From the NCBI GenBank assembly GCA_023150845.1, contig JAKLKD010000058.1, positions 1 through 33,141 on the forward strand: 33,141 bases of DNA. The letters run 5' to 3'. The translations under genes were made by a program, and so were the position numbers. Under the pieces are notes generated by a model. It saw only the letters and a list, made by a program, of their open reading frames with translations. It did no database searches and was not told the DNA's origin. The stretch comes from Myxococcota bacterium. Its GTDB lineage: Bacteria > Myxococcota_A > UBA796 > CAJQPC01. Shown here one piece after another: positions 25,580-33,141 of the stretch; position 1 is the first letter of the stretch, and each line of letters starts with the position of its first letter.

Positions 25580-26068
25580 ATGTCCACACACTACGAGACC
25601 CTCGGCGTCGAGCCCACCGCCCCCGCGGAGGACATCAAGCGCGCCTACCGGGCCCTGGTCAAGCGCTGGCACCCCGACAAGAACCCCGGCGATCCCCAGG
25701 CCGAGGCCAAGATCCGCGACATCAACGCCGCCTGGGACGACCTCTCTACCCCCGAGCGCCGCGCCTCTTATGACCTGAGCCTCACGAGCCCCGCCCCGCG
25801 CCGCGCCGGGCCGCAGTGGAGCCAAGAGCAGTGGCAGGCCCAGTGGCAAGCCCAGCGCCAGGCCCAGTGGCAGGCCCAATGGCAGGCCCAGGCCGGGCAG
25901 ATGAGGGCGGTGAAGGTCTCCCCGGCGACGGCCCTGGTCGGCGGCGTCGTCTTGTTCGCCGTCGTGGTCCCGCTCTTGGCCCTGGCCGCCGTCGTCGGCG
26001 TGAGCTGGCTCCTCCTCAAGGCCCTCGTCAACCTGCTCGGCGGGCCCCCCGAGGCGCGCCGGGCCTGA
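25580..26068 (+). CDS. Small membrane-anchored J-domain protein with WQAQ repeats
   Basis: 162 residues. J domain at 1-66 with the essential HPD at 31-33 (KRWHPDKNPGD). A linker of tandem Trp-Gln-Ala-Gln units spans about 80-103, followed by one long hydrophobic helix (about 117-147) and a short tail. It lacks the Gly/Phe and zinc modules of DnaJ, so it is a type III co-chaperone that would recruit DnaK to the membrane, with the J domain in the cytoplasm. The ATG follows GGAG. No partner is visible nearby. Confidence 0.82.
   Translation: MSTHYETLGVEPTAPAEDIKRAYRALVKRWHPDKNPGDPQAEAKIRDINAAWDDLSTPERRASYDLSLTSPAPRRAGPQWSQEQWQAQWQAQRQAQWQAQWQAQAGQMRAVKVSPATALVGGVVLFAVVVPLLALAAVVGVSWLLLKALVNLLGGPPEARRA
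25829..25894 (+). repeat. 12-bp tandem repeat within the J-domain gene
   Basis: Five 12-base units of the type CAGTGGCAGGCC plus a half unit, each encoding Gln-Trp-Gln-Ala (one Trp replaced by Arg). Length is a multiple of three, so copy-number changes keep the frame. Confidence 0.85.
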
Positions 26069-26087
26069 GCGACGTTCGCTGACGCCC

Positions 26088-26117
26088 TTGGCGGATCTGC
26101 GGCGGCCGGGGTATGCT
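26088..26117 (+). promoter_or_regulatory. Candidate promoter of the VOC gene
   Basis: TTGGCG and TATGCT, separated by 18 bases and ending 21 nt before the ATG at 26139. The GGGGTAT context recurs before the last gene of the window (32477-32483). Confidence 0.4.
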
Positions 26118-26138
26118 CTCCGCCCCTACGGAGCCGCC

Positions 26139-26537
26139 ATGTCCAATCCTTCCCCTCCCGCCGTCGGCACGATCGGCTGGCTTGACCTCACCATCCCCGA
26201 CGCCGAGGCCGGCCGCGAGTTCTACGCGGCGGTCTGCGGCTGGACGGCCGCCCCCATCGACATGGGCGGCTATAACGACTACACCATGACCGCCCCCGGC
26301 GGTCAGGTCGTCGCGGGGGTCTGCCACGCCCGGGGCCCGAACGCCGACCTCCCGCCCCAGTGGCTGCCGTATGTGACCGTGTCGGATGTCGCCGCCAGCG
26401 TCGCCGCCGCGGCCGCCCGAGGTGGACGTGTGCTGCGCCCGGTCCAGAGCCTCGGCTCCTGGGGCCAGCTCGCCGTCATCCAGGACCCCGCCGGGGCCAC
26501 CCTCGCGCTCATCCAGCCGCCGGACGCCCCGGCTTAG
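26139..26537 (+). CDS. VOC-superfamily (glyoxalase/dioxygenase-like) protein
   Basis: 132 residues. One vicinal-oxygen-chelate fold of two beta-alpha-beta-beta-beta units: IGWLDLTIPDAEAGREFYAAVCGW opens the first, WLPYVTVSDVAASVAAAAARG the second, and DPAGATLALIQP closes it. Similar to the antibiotic-resistance/CFP32-like branch. Candidate metal ligands are incomplete, so it may bind a small molecule without catalysis. The ATG at 26139 was chosen over 26088 because homology begins there. The stop overlaps the convergent photolyase gene by 4 nt. Confidence 0.8.
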   Translation: MSNPSPPAVGTIGWLDLTIPDAEAGREFYAAVCGWTAAPIDMGGYNDYTMTAPGGQVVAGVCHARGPNADLPPQWLPYVTVSDVAASVAAAAARGGRVLRPVQSLGSWGQLAVIQDPAGATLALIQPPDAPA

Positions 26538-28042
26538 GCCGACCAGCGCGTGAGATAAGCGTCCAGGTCGAGCTTCTTCGCCGTGGAGTCGCTCGACATG
26601 TAGCGCACGGTCCCGAAGATCGGGCGCTCGGGGCCCCAGGGCCGGTCAAAACGCCCGAAGGTCCAGAAGATGCCGCTGTACGAGTTGGGATCGCGGCCGT
26701 CTAAGGCGTAGCGGTTGTTGAGCTCGATGAGCGCCTCCAGGGCGTCCTGGGGCGTGGCGCTCCACTCCAGCACCTTCTTGCCCCACAACATCCGGAGGTA
26801 GTTGTGGATGACGCCCTCCCGCACGAGCTGCCGCTGGGCGGCGTTCCAGATGGGGTCGTGGGTCTTGGCCTCGGCGAGCTGCTGCAGGCTGTACACCCGC
26901 TCCCGGCGGTCGTCTGTGTGCTTCTCTAAGCTCGCCCGGGCCCAGTCGGGCAGGCGCTCGTAGCGCTCGTAGTCCGTGGGGTGCTCCAAGGCGAAGTTGA
27001 AGCCCAGCTCACGCCAGGTGACCAGCTCGTCGATGAAGGACTCGGCGGCCTCGCTCATGCCCCACCAGCCGCGTTTTGAGGCCGTGGGCTTGGGGGCGAG
27101 GCGCGCGGGGCTCCAGCCCTCGGCGTCCATGATGAGGCGCAGGGCCTCGTGCGGGCTCACATGGCCATAATGCAGGTAGGGCGAGAGGCCGCTGCCGCCG
27201 TCGAGGCTCGGCTCGTTGCGGTCCTCGTCGTAGCGGGCGAGACGGCGGGTGATGAACTCGGTGAGGCGGCGCTCCCCAGCCACGGACCCGCCGGGCTTGT
27301 GGGCGACGGGCTTGACGCTGTGGTCGATGGGCAAGGCGGCGAGGCGGGTGAGGTCGAGGAGCGTCTCGGCCTCCGCGTCGGGCCAGCGGGCGGCGAGCTC
27401 GGCGGGCAGGGGCGGCGGCGGGCGCGGGGTGAGCAGGCTGAGCGGCTCGGCCTCGGGCAGCGCGAGCAGGTGGACCGGGAGCTGCTTGTGCAGGTGGCGG
27501 CGGAAGTGAACGGCGGCGGTGAAGTCGCGGCCGGGGTCCCGCAGGGGCAAGAGCCCGACGCTGTCGACCTCCTCAAGGCGCACGGGCAGGGCGCGCCCGG
27601 CGCGCGCCACCATCTTGGGCAAGAAGAAGCAGGGCCAGGCGTCGGTGACGACCAGGCAGGCCCGGGCGGCCAAGGCGGCGAGCAGGCCCGACCCCGCGCC
27701 GGGGCTGGGCTCGACGTAGCTCCAGCAGGTGACCCCGGCGGCCTGCAGGCGGCGGCGGTTGTCGGCCATGCCCTGCAGGATGAAGCGGTGGTGTCGGTCG
27801 CTCGCCCAGCGGTAGCCCACCCGCAGGGCCTCCAGCACCACCAGCGGTCTGCCCAGGCGCTCGGCCTCCAGCACCGCCCGCTGAAGCGCGAAGTTGTAGC
27901 GTGTGCGGCGGTTGCCGATCATCCAGTAGAGCACATAGTCGCCGTCCGGGCGCACCTCGCGGTCGTTCACCACACGGAGGCGGCTTTGGGGCACGGAGGG
28001 GTTCATCAGGCGGGGCTCCAGGAAGACAACGGGCTTGGACAT
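26534..28042 (-). CDS. phr: Class II CPD photolyase
   Basis: 502 residues from the ATG at 28042. The N-terminal alpha/beta domain carries YVLYWMIGNRRTRYNFAL, typical of class II photolyases, and the C-terminal FAD-binding part has GLSPYLHYGHVSP, FIDELVTWRELGFNF, LRMLWGKKVLEW and FDRPWGPERPIFGTVRYM, the class II signatures. The enzyme uses blue light to split cyclobutane pyrimidine dimers. The frame is open for 185 further codons upstream, but those are antisense to the AgmX-type gene. Divergent from that gene with a 63-bp gap. Confidence 0.93.
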   Translation of the reverse strand: MSKPVVFLEPRLMNPSVPQSRLRVVNDREVRPDGDYVLYWMIGNRRTRYNFALQRAVLEAERLGRPLVVLEALRVGYRWASDRHHRFILQGMADNRRRLQAAGVTCWSYVEPSPGAGSGLLAALAARACLVVTDAWPCFFLPKMVARAGRALPVRLEEVDSVGLLPLRDPGRDFTAAVHFRRHLHKQLPVHLLALPEAEPLSLLTPRPPPPLPAELAARWPDAEAETLLDLTRLAALPIDHSVKPVAHKPGGSVAGERRLTEFITRRLARYDEDRNEPSLDGGSGLSPYLHYGHVSPHEALRLIMDAEGWSPARLAPKPTASKRGWWGMSEAAESFIDELVTWRELGFNFALEHPTDYERYERLPDWARASLEKHTDDRRERVYSLQQLAEAKTHDPIWNAAQRQLVREGVIHNYLRMLWGKKVLEWSATPQDALEALIELNNRYALDGRDPNSYSGIFWTFGRFDRPWGPERPIFGTVRYMSSDSTAKKLDLDAYLTRWSA

Positions 28043-28105
28043 GACGGGGGACAGATTGCGGAGCGGCGGCCCTGGGGTGTGGTAGCCTCTGGGATGGAGG
28101 TGTAG

Positions 28106-28639
28106 ATGAGCTTCATGTCTTTGTTGATGATCACCGCGCTCGCGCAGCAGGGCCCAAAGCTCGGCGTCAACCCTCAGCCGACCTGCCCCAAGGGGCAGTC
28201 CTACGCCGTTGGGAGAGGCTGCCTGCCCTCGGTGGACGCCGCCGCCGAGGCGCTGAAGCCGAGCGCGCCGGTCACCCAGCGGGAGGACATGGTCATCATC
28301 CTTGGCAGCATGGCCAAGGCCGACGTCGACCGCACGCTCCAGCCCACCGTCGCGCCGATCGAGGTCTGTTACAGCGCCCGCCTCGCCGAGAAGCCTGACC
28401 TGGAGGGCCTCCTGGCGCTGCGCGTTGAGGTGCTCCCCGACGGCAGCGTAAAGAGCGTCATCACCAACGAGAAGCGCTCGACCGCCCTGGATCCGGTGGT
28501 CGAACAATGCGCCCATGAGGCGGTGAAGGCGCTCCGGTTTCCGGCCATCGAGGGCGGCGGGCAGCTCGTCATCGTCGGGCCCGTCTGGGAGCTGCACCCG
28601 CCCACGACCTCCAAAACGCCCAAGGCGCCCGCCCCCTGA
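28106..28639 (+). CDS. AgmX/PglI C-terminal-domain-like protein
   Basis: 177 residues. A short, weakly hydrophobic N-terminus (MSFMSLLMITALAQQ) could be a signal peptide ending near ALA-QQ. The rest matches the AgmX/PglI C-terminal (TonB-like) domain pattern: IEVCYSARLAEKPDLEGLLALRVEVLPDGSVKSV, then VVEQCAHEAVKALRFPAIEGGG. In Myxococcus AgmX belongs to gliding-motility and envelope machinery; this short version has only the terminal domain plus a Cys pair near residues 27-39, so its role is unknown. Start at 28106 with GGAGG five bases upstream; a second ATG lies at 28115. Confidence 0.7.
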   Translation: MSFMSLLMITALAQQGPKLGVNPQPTCPKGQSYAVGRGCLPSVDAAAEALKPSAPVTQREDMVIILGSMAKADVDRTLQPTVAPIEVCYSARLAEKPDLEGLLALRVEVLPDGSVKSVITNEKRSTALDPVVEQCAHEAVKALRFPAIEGGGQLVIVGPVWELHPPTTSKTPKAPAP

Positions 28640-28679
28640 GGAGCGGACGCCTTGTTCATCTCACGCCTGACCCGAAGGC

Positions 28680-29864
28680 TCAGGCCGCGCTCTCCCGCTC
28701 AAACACCGCCGCCGCGCCCATGCCGCCGCCGATACACATCGACACGACGCCGTAGCGGGCGTCGCGGCGCTTGAGCTCGTGCAGCAAGGTCGCGGTGAGC
28801 TTGGCGCCGGTGCAGCCCAGGGGGTGACCCAAGGCGATGGCGCCGCCGTTCACGTTGACCCGGGACTGGTCGAGGCCGAGCTCACGCACACAGTAGAGCG
28901 CCTGGCTGGCGAAGGCCTCGTTGATCTCGTACACGTCCACGTCGCCGGTGGAGATCCCGGCCTTCTCCAAGGCCTTGGGGATCGCGACGGCGGGGCCGAT
29001 GCCCATGATCTCCGGGTCCACGCCGACCACGGCGTAGCTGCGCAGCACACCGAGCACCTCAAGGCCCAAAGACTCGGCCTTCTCCCGGGACATGATCAAC
29101 GTCGCCGCGGCGCCGTCGCTCATCTGGGAGGAGTTGCCCGCGTGGCTCGCGCCGTCGGTGGCGAAGGCGGGCTTCAGCCGCGCCAGGCCCTCGAGGGTCG
29201 TGTCGGCGCGGGCGCCGTCGTCGATGTTCACCGTGACCTCACGCCAGGCCTTGCCGTCGAAGACCTGGGTGACGACGGGCACGATCTCGTCGGTGAACTT
29301 GCCCGCGGCGATGGCCGCGGCGGCCTTCTGGTTCGAGGCCACGGCGAAGGCGTCCTGGTCGGCGCGGGAGACGCCGAAACGTTTCGCCACGTTCTCCGAG
29401 GTGATGCCCATCGGCTCGTAGATCTCGGGGTGCTCGGCCATGATCTTGGGGTTCGGCGAGGGGCGGTCGCCGCCCATGGGGATCTGGCTCATGCTCTCGA
29501 CGCCGCCGGTCAGGGCCACGTCGTACCAGCCGGCCTGGATGCAGGCCGCGGCCTGGGCCAAGGACTGCAGGCCCGAGGAGCAGAAGCGGTTGATCGTCAT
29601 CGCCGGGACGCTGTCCGGCACGCCCGCGGCCAAAGCCGAGATGCGCGCCACGTTCATGCCCTGCTCACCCTCGGGCATCGCCGTGCCGATGACCACGTCG
29701 CCGATGTCGGCGGGGTTGAGCGCGGGGACTCGCGCCAGCGCGCCCTTGAGCGCGGCGGTGAGCAGATCGTCGGGGCGGGTGTCCTTGAAGCCGCCCTTCT
29801 TCGCCTTGGTGACCGCGGTCCGGACCGCGGAGACGATGACCACATCGCGGGGGTTCTTCGCCAT
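28680..29864 (-). CDS. fadA: Acetyl-CoA acyltransferase (3-ketoacyl-CoA thiolase)
   Basis: 394 residues. Thiolase signatures: nucleophilic Cys95 in INRFCSSGLQS, NVNGGAIALGHPLGCTGAK with the catalytic His, and VSMCIGGGMGAA with the second Cys. It performs the last step of fatty-acid beta-oxidation, releasing acetyl-CoA. It lies 40 nt downstream of the multifunctional hydratase/dehydrogenase gene, in the same orientation, as in fadN-fadA pairs. The start ATG follows GGAGAAGGAA. Confidence 0.95.
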   Translation of the reverse strand: MAKNPRDVVIVSAVRTAVTKAKKGGFKDTRPDDLLTAALKGALARVPALNPADIGDVVIGTAMPEGEQGMNVARISALAAGVPDSVPAMTINRFCSSGLQSLAQAAACIQAGWYDVALTGGVESMSQIPMGGDRPSPNPKIMAEHPEIYEPMGITSENVAKRFGVSRADQDAFAVASNQKAAAAIAAGKFTDEIVPVVTQVFDGKAWREVTVNIDDGARADTTLEGLARLKPAFATDGASHAGNSSQMSDGAAATLIMSREKAESLGLEVLGVLRSYAVVGVDPEIMGIGPAVAIPKALEKAGISTGDVDVYEINEAFASQALYCVRELGLDQSRVNVNGGAIALGHPLGCTGAKLTATLLHELKRRDARYGVVSMCIGGGMGAAAVFERESAA

Positions 29865-29904
29865 GGTTCCTTCTCCGTCGTAGATGGGATGATCCGAGCG
29901 CGTT

Positions 29905-32280
29905 TTAGTTACGCAGGGGCTTGCCGGTCTCCAGCATGTGCTGGATACGGGCCTGGGTGTTGGGGTCGCCGCAGAGGGAGAGGAAGGCCTCCCGCTCCAG
30001 GTCGAGGATGTGCTGCTCGTCCACCACGTGGCCGGAGGGGATGTCGCCGCCGGTCATGATGTACGCGAGCTTCTTGCCCACGGTGACGTCGTGGCCCGTG
30101 GCGTAGCCGCCCTTGTGCATCTGGTAGAGGAAGAGCTCGATCGCCGCGCGGCCAGAGGGGCCGGGGAGCTTGAAGCGGCGCGGGCGGCGCGGCTTGTAGC
30201 CCGCGGTCACGAGGCCGATGGCGAGGTTCTTCGCGTCCTGGATGAGCGCGTCGGGGTCCATCGTGACGCGGTCGCTGGGGCGGAGGTAGCCGATGGCGCG
30301 GGCCTCCTCAGCGCTCGTGGCGACGTGCGCCAGGGCGATGTTCTTAAACGCCGCCTGCACGAAGGGGTTCGGGTCATACGCGGTGCCCTCGGGGATGTCG
30401 CCGAGGTAACGGCCCAACATCTCCTTGCAGCCGCCGCCCGCGGGGATCACGCCCACGCCCACCTCGACGAGGCCGCAGTACAGCTCACCCGCCGCCTGGC
30501 AGGCGCTGGCCTGCATGGCCACCTCAAGGCCGCCGCCCAGGGTGAGGCCCCAGGGCGCGGTGACGATGGGGCGACGGCTGTAGAGCGCGCGCTGCACCGT
30601 CATCTGGAGGCCCGAGATCATCCGGCTGAGCTCGTCCCACTGCTCGTTGAGCGCCATCATCGCCACGACGAAGAGGTTCGCCCCGGCGGAGAAGGCCGTG
30701 CCGCCTTGGTTGCCGACGACCAGCGCCTCCCAGCGCCCGGCGTCGAGCTCGTCCATGGCCTCGTTGTAGAGGGTGATGATGCCCTCGTCCAAGGCGTTCA
30801 TCTTGGAGTGGAACTGCAGGCCGAGCACGCCGTCGCCGAGGTCCAAGAGGCTCGCGCTGTCGTTGGTCTTGAGCGCGCCGCGCTTGAGCTTCACCTCAGA
30901 GAGGAAGAGCCAGCCGTCGGAGCCGGGGACGGGCTTGGCCGAGGCCGTCGCCGGATCCCAGTAGGTCTTCACGCCGTCGGCGTCGCGGCCGTAGAAGGAC
31001 TCGCGGCCGGCGTCCAACATCGCCTTCACCCAGGGGGTGACGGTGAGGCCGTCGGCCTCCATGCGGGCGACGGAGGCGCGCACGCCGATGGCGTCCCAGG
31101 TCTCGAAGGGGCCGAGGTCCCAGGCGAAGCCCCAGCGCATGCCGCGGTCGATGTTCACGACGTCGTCGGCGATCTCCGGCAGGCGGTTCGCCGAGTAGAT
31201 GAGCGTCTCGGCGGTGACGGCCCAGGCGCACTTGGCGGCGGCGTCGTCGCCCGCGATCACCGTGGCGACCTTCTCCCCGGAGGTCTCCTTCTTCTTGGCG
31301 GCGCCGAGGCTCGGGAAGCGGGGCTTGCCCGTGGGCTTGTACTCGCCCGTCGTCACGTCGCGGAAGAGGATGACGGTCTTGCCGTTCTCGTCCTTGGACT
31401 TGAGGTAGAAGCCCTTGCCCGTCTTGCCGCCGAGGCTGCCCTCGGAGATCATCTGCTTGAGCCAAGGCGGGGAGACGAAGCGCTCGCGGGCCTCGTCGTC
31501 GTGCGCGTTGTTCAGCACGTTGCCGAAGACGTGGTCGAGGGTGTCGAGGCCGACGAGGTCGGCGGTGCGGAACACGGCGCTCGACGGGCGGCCCATGGCG
31601 GAGCCGAAGATCGTGTCGATCTCGTCTACGGAGAGGCCGAACTTGCCCATGTTCTCGAAGACGGAGAGGATGCCGAAGGTGCCGACGCGGTTGGCGACGA
31701 AGTTCGGGGTGTCCTTGCCGTAGACGATGCCCTTGCCCAAGACCCGCTCACCGAACCTCGCCACGGCGGCGAGCACCTCGGCGCTGGTGTCGGGGCCCGC
31801 GACCAGCTCCAGGAGGCGCATGTAGCGGACGGGGTTGAAGAAGTGCGTGACCAAGAAGTGAGCGCGGAGCTCATCGGACATCGAGGCCGCCATGTCGGCG
31901 AGCTTGATGCCCGAGGTGTTGGAGGAGACGATGGAGCCGGGCTTACGGTTGGCCGCCACCCACTCGTACACCTTCTTCTTGACGTTCAGGTTCTCGACGA
32001 CGACCTCGATGATGAGGTCACACTCGGCGAGCAGGCCCGCGTCGTCGTCGTAGTTGGCGGGGGTGACCAGGCGCGCGTCGTCGGCCTTGTAGAACACCGC
32101 CGGCTTGGACTTCTGGGCGTTGAGGATGCCGTCCTTGGCGATCTTCCGACGATCCCCGCCGTCTCGGGGGAGGATGTCGAAGAGCACCGAGGGGATGCCA
32201 GCGTTGGCCAGATGCGCGGCGATGCCCTGGCCCATGACCCCGGCGCCGAGCACGGCGACCTTACGGATGTCGTAGCCCAT
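29905..32280 (-). CDS. fadN: 3-hydroxyacyl-CoA dehydrogenase / enoyl-CoA hydratase (FadN-type)
   Basis: 791 residues from the ATG at 32280, which follows AGGAG; 87 codons of open frame further upstream would cross the promoter and operator. The NAD-binding dehydrogenase comes first (VLGAGVMGQGIAAHLANAG, 10-28), then its C-terminal helical domains (SGIKLADMA, HFFNPVRYM, GFYLKSK), then a crotonase domain at about 481-690 (GTAFSAGANL, LTLGGGLEVAMQ, VGVGVIPAGGG). Dehydrogenase-first order is that of FadN, the reverse of E. coli FadB. It catalyses hydration and oxidation in the beta-oxidation cycle; partner thiolase directly downstream. Confidence 0.94.
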   Translation of the reverse strand: MGYDIRKVAVLGAGVMGQGIAAHLANAGIPSVLFDILPRDGGDRRKIAKDGILNAQKSKPAVFYKADDARLVTPANYDDDAGLLAECDLIIEVVVENLNVKKKVYEWVAANRKPGSIVSSNTSGIKLADMAASMSDELRAHFLVTHFFNPVRYMRLLELVAGPDTSAEVLAAVARFGERVLGKGIVYGKDTPNFVANRVGTFGILSVFENMGKFGLSVDEIDTIFGSAMGRPSSAVFRTADLVGLDTLDHVFGNVLNNAHDDEARERFVSPPWLKQMISEGSLGGKTGKGFYLKSKDENGKTVILFRDVTTGEYKPTGKPRFPSLGAAKKKETSGEKVATVIAGDDAAAKCAWAVTAETLIYSANRLPEIADDVVNIDRGMRWGFAWDLGPFETWDAIGVRASVARMEADGLTVTPWVKAMLDAGRESFYGRDADGVKTYWDPATASAKPVPGSDGWLFLSEVKLKRGALKTNDSASLLDLGDGVLGLQFHSKMNALDEGIITLYNEAMDELDAGRWEALVVGNQGGTAFSAGANLFVVAMMALNEQWDELSRMISGLQMTVQRALYSRRPIVTAPWGLTLGGGLEVAMQASACQAAGELYCGLVEVGVGVIPAGGGCKEMLGRYLGDIPEGTAYDPNPFVQAAFKNIALAHVATSAEEARAIGYLRPSDRVTMDPDALIQDAKNLAIGLVTAGYKPRRPRRFKLPGPSGRAAIELFLYQMHKGGYATGHDVTVGKKLAYIMTGGDIPSGHVVDEQHILDLEREAFLSLCGDPNTQARIQHMLETGKPLRN

Positions 32281-32342
32281 CTCTGCTCCTGCGCGGCCTG
32301 CGAGAGCCGCTCCCCGAGGCTGCCCCGGGGCTTGGGGTGAAA

Positions 32343-32360
32343 TGAATGAATGCTCACTCA
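32343..32360 (-). promoter_or_regulatory. FadR/TetR-like operator before fadN-fadA
   Basis: TGAATGAATGCTCACTCA is an 18-bp inverted repeat (7-bp arms, one mismatch) close to the TGAATGA-N4-TCATTCA site of Bacillus-type FadR, a TetR-family repressor released by long-chain acyl-CoA. On the minus strand a TATAGA hexamer lies about 12 bases upstream of it and a TTGCAA further up (only 14 bases apart), so the operator would cover the start of transcription. The regulator gene is not in the window. Confidence 0.6.
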
Positions 32361-32480
32361 GTGGAGCTTCTCTATACCACACCTCAAGAGTTGCAACGTC
32401 GGGCCAAAGATTGTTGACGCGCCGCTCACAGCCCCGGCGACGATGACCCGCCCTGGCCGCCGCGCCTGCCCCGTCCGGGG

Positions 32481-32506
32481 TATAGTGCCCCGCTGACGGC
32501 AGGAGG
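32481..32506 (+). promoter_or_regulatory. Candidate -10 element and ribosome-binding site of the pseudokinase gene
   Basis: TATAGT (32481-32486) in a GGGGTATAGT context, then AGGAGG (32501-32506) six bases before a GTG start. No clear -35 element at normal spacing was seen. Confidence 0.45.
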
Positions 32507-32512
32507 TCCGAC

Positions 32513-33141
32513 GTGATCTGCAGCGCCTGTGGCGCCCCCACCGAGCGCGCCCCTTGTGGGGGCTGCGCCGCCGATCCTTACCTCGACGGCCGCTACCGCC
32601 TCGACGCCATCGTCGCCCCCGGCCTCTACGCCGCCACGCTCATCAACCCCAACCCCCGCCTCGGCGACTCCCTGACCGCCCCCGCCGAGGTGATGATCGA
32701 GCGCCTCCCCGTAGGCGAGCGCCTGCCGACGGCCATGGCCCGCGCCCGCGCCCTGCGGGGGGTGAGCCACCACACCCTGCCCGCGCGCCGCGGCGAGATC
32801 GTCACCGGCGAGGGTCGCGAGGCGATCCTCTGGCGAGCGCACGAGCGGGTCGAGGGTGAGCCGCTGCGGGCCTTGGCCCCCCTGGATGAGCGGGAGCTGT
32901 TCTCTCTGCTCGACGACGGCGCGGCGGCCTTGGCGGCGCTGCACGAGGAGGGCGCGGGCCTCGGCCCCATCGACCCCGAGCGCGCCCTGCGCCGCGCCGA
33001 CGGGAGCTGGGCGCTCTTGGGCGCCGGGCGTGAGGGCGCGCGCCCCGCCGACGACGTGCTCGCCTTGGGCCGACTCGCCCTGTTCGCCGCCACCGGAGAC
33101 AGCCGCGAAGGCCCCCGGGCGGGCCTTGATGAGCGCGCCGA
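32513..33141 (+). CDS. Zinc-ribbon pseudokinase-like protein (3' end outside window)
   Basis: Open from the GTG at 32513 to the end of the window (209 codons seen). The start is fixed by AGGAGG six bases upstream. It opens with a four-cysteine zinc ribbon (CSAC then CGGC, nine residues between the pairs), then GRYRLDAIVAPGLYAATL, the usual lead-in of bacterial Ser/Thr kinases. The kinase core is degenerate: the glycine loop is not recognisable, the catalytic loop reads LHEEGAGLGPIDPERAL where HRD-KPxN should be, and LGAG replaces DFG. A regulatory, non-catalytic kinase fold is likely. The rest lies outside the window. Confidence 0.65.
   Translation, partial: MICSACGAPTERAPCGGCAADPYLDGRYRLDAIVAPGLYAATLINPNPRLGDSLTAPAEVMIERLPVGERLPTAMARARALRGVSHHTLPARRGEIVTGEGREAILWRAHERVEGEPLRALAPLDERELFSLLDDGAAALAALHEEGAGLGPIDPERALRRADGSWALLGAGREGARPADDVLALGRLALFAATGDSREGPRAGLDERA

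Noticed and set aside
25829-25894. CRISPR-like array
   Set aside because: The repeats are directly adjacent without spacers and encode in-frame WQAQ units of a J-domain protein.
28665-28685. Hairpin between the AgmX-type and thiolase genes as terminator
   Set aside because: The 6-bp stem includes the thiolase stop codon and has no T run on either side.
29938-32340. 800-codon plus-strand frame opposite fadN
   Set aside because: Same antisense composition; the minus strand carries every dehydrogenase and hydratase motif.

Overview
The window is GC-rich chromosomal DNA that reads like a Myxococcota (deltaproteobacterial-type) genome. The pointers are a MopE-type Cys/Asp metal-binding motif, an AgmX/PglI-type C-terminal domain protein, eukaryote-like Ser/Thr kinases, a sigma-54/NtrC regulatory cassette and many STAND/NACHT NTPases. 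This placement is inferred from gene content; no rRNA or tRNA gene was seen.

Left part (1-9.8 kb), accessory. It opens with the C-terminus of a GTPase-like protein and a single-pass membrane protein with a MopE-type motif. Convergent to these are two tandem paralogous genes on the minus strand. Upstream copy: death-like/EAD-like N-terminus, calcineurin-like phosphoesterase, NACHT ATPase, helical region, formylglycine-generating-enzyme (FGE)-like domain. Downstream copy: the same without the phosphoesterase. The architecture is that of NLR-like biological-conflict (immunity) proteins. Both copies are damaged: the upstream one by a single-base frameshift in a G run inside the FGE domain, the downstream one by a deletion of about 140 nt that removes the end of the NACHT module. 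An IS3-family transposase relic (about 9.43-9.83 kb) marks the edge of this region.

Middle part (9.9-18.05 kb), signalling: a membrane-anchored STAND ATPase with a signal peptide, an SDR, a Ser/Thr kinase translationally coupled to a PPK2, a globin-coupled sensor histidine kinase, an NtrC-type sigma-54 activator, and a Crp/Fnr regulator preceded by a near-perfect sigma-54 (-24/-12) promoter. The last three look like one gas/redox-responsive cascade.

Right part (18.06-33.1 kb), mostly housekeeping: a tightly packed minus-strand run rph-rdgB-pncB-pncA-catalase-like (RNA 3' processing, nucleotide sanitation, NAD salvage, heme protein); a lipoprotein with its terminator; a YhhN-like membrane protein; an HSDL2-like SDR; a small membrane J-domain protein with WQAQ repeats; a VOC protein; a class II photolyase; an AgmX-type protein; and a fadN-fadA beta-oxidation pair preceded by a FadR/TetR-like operator. 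The window ends inside a zinc-ribbon pseudokinase gene.
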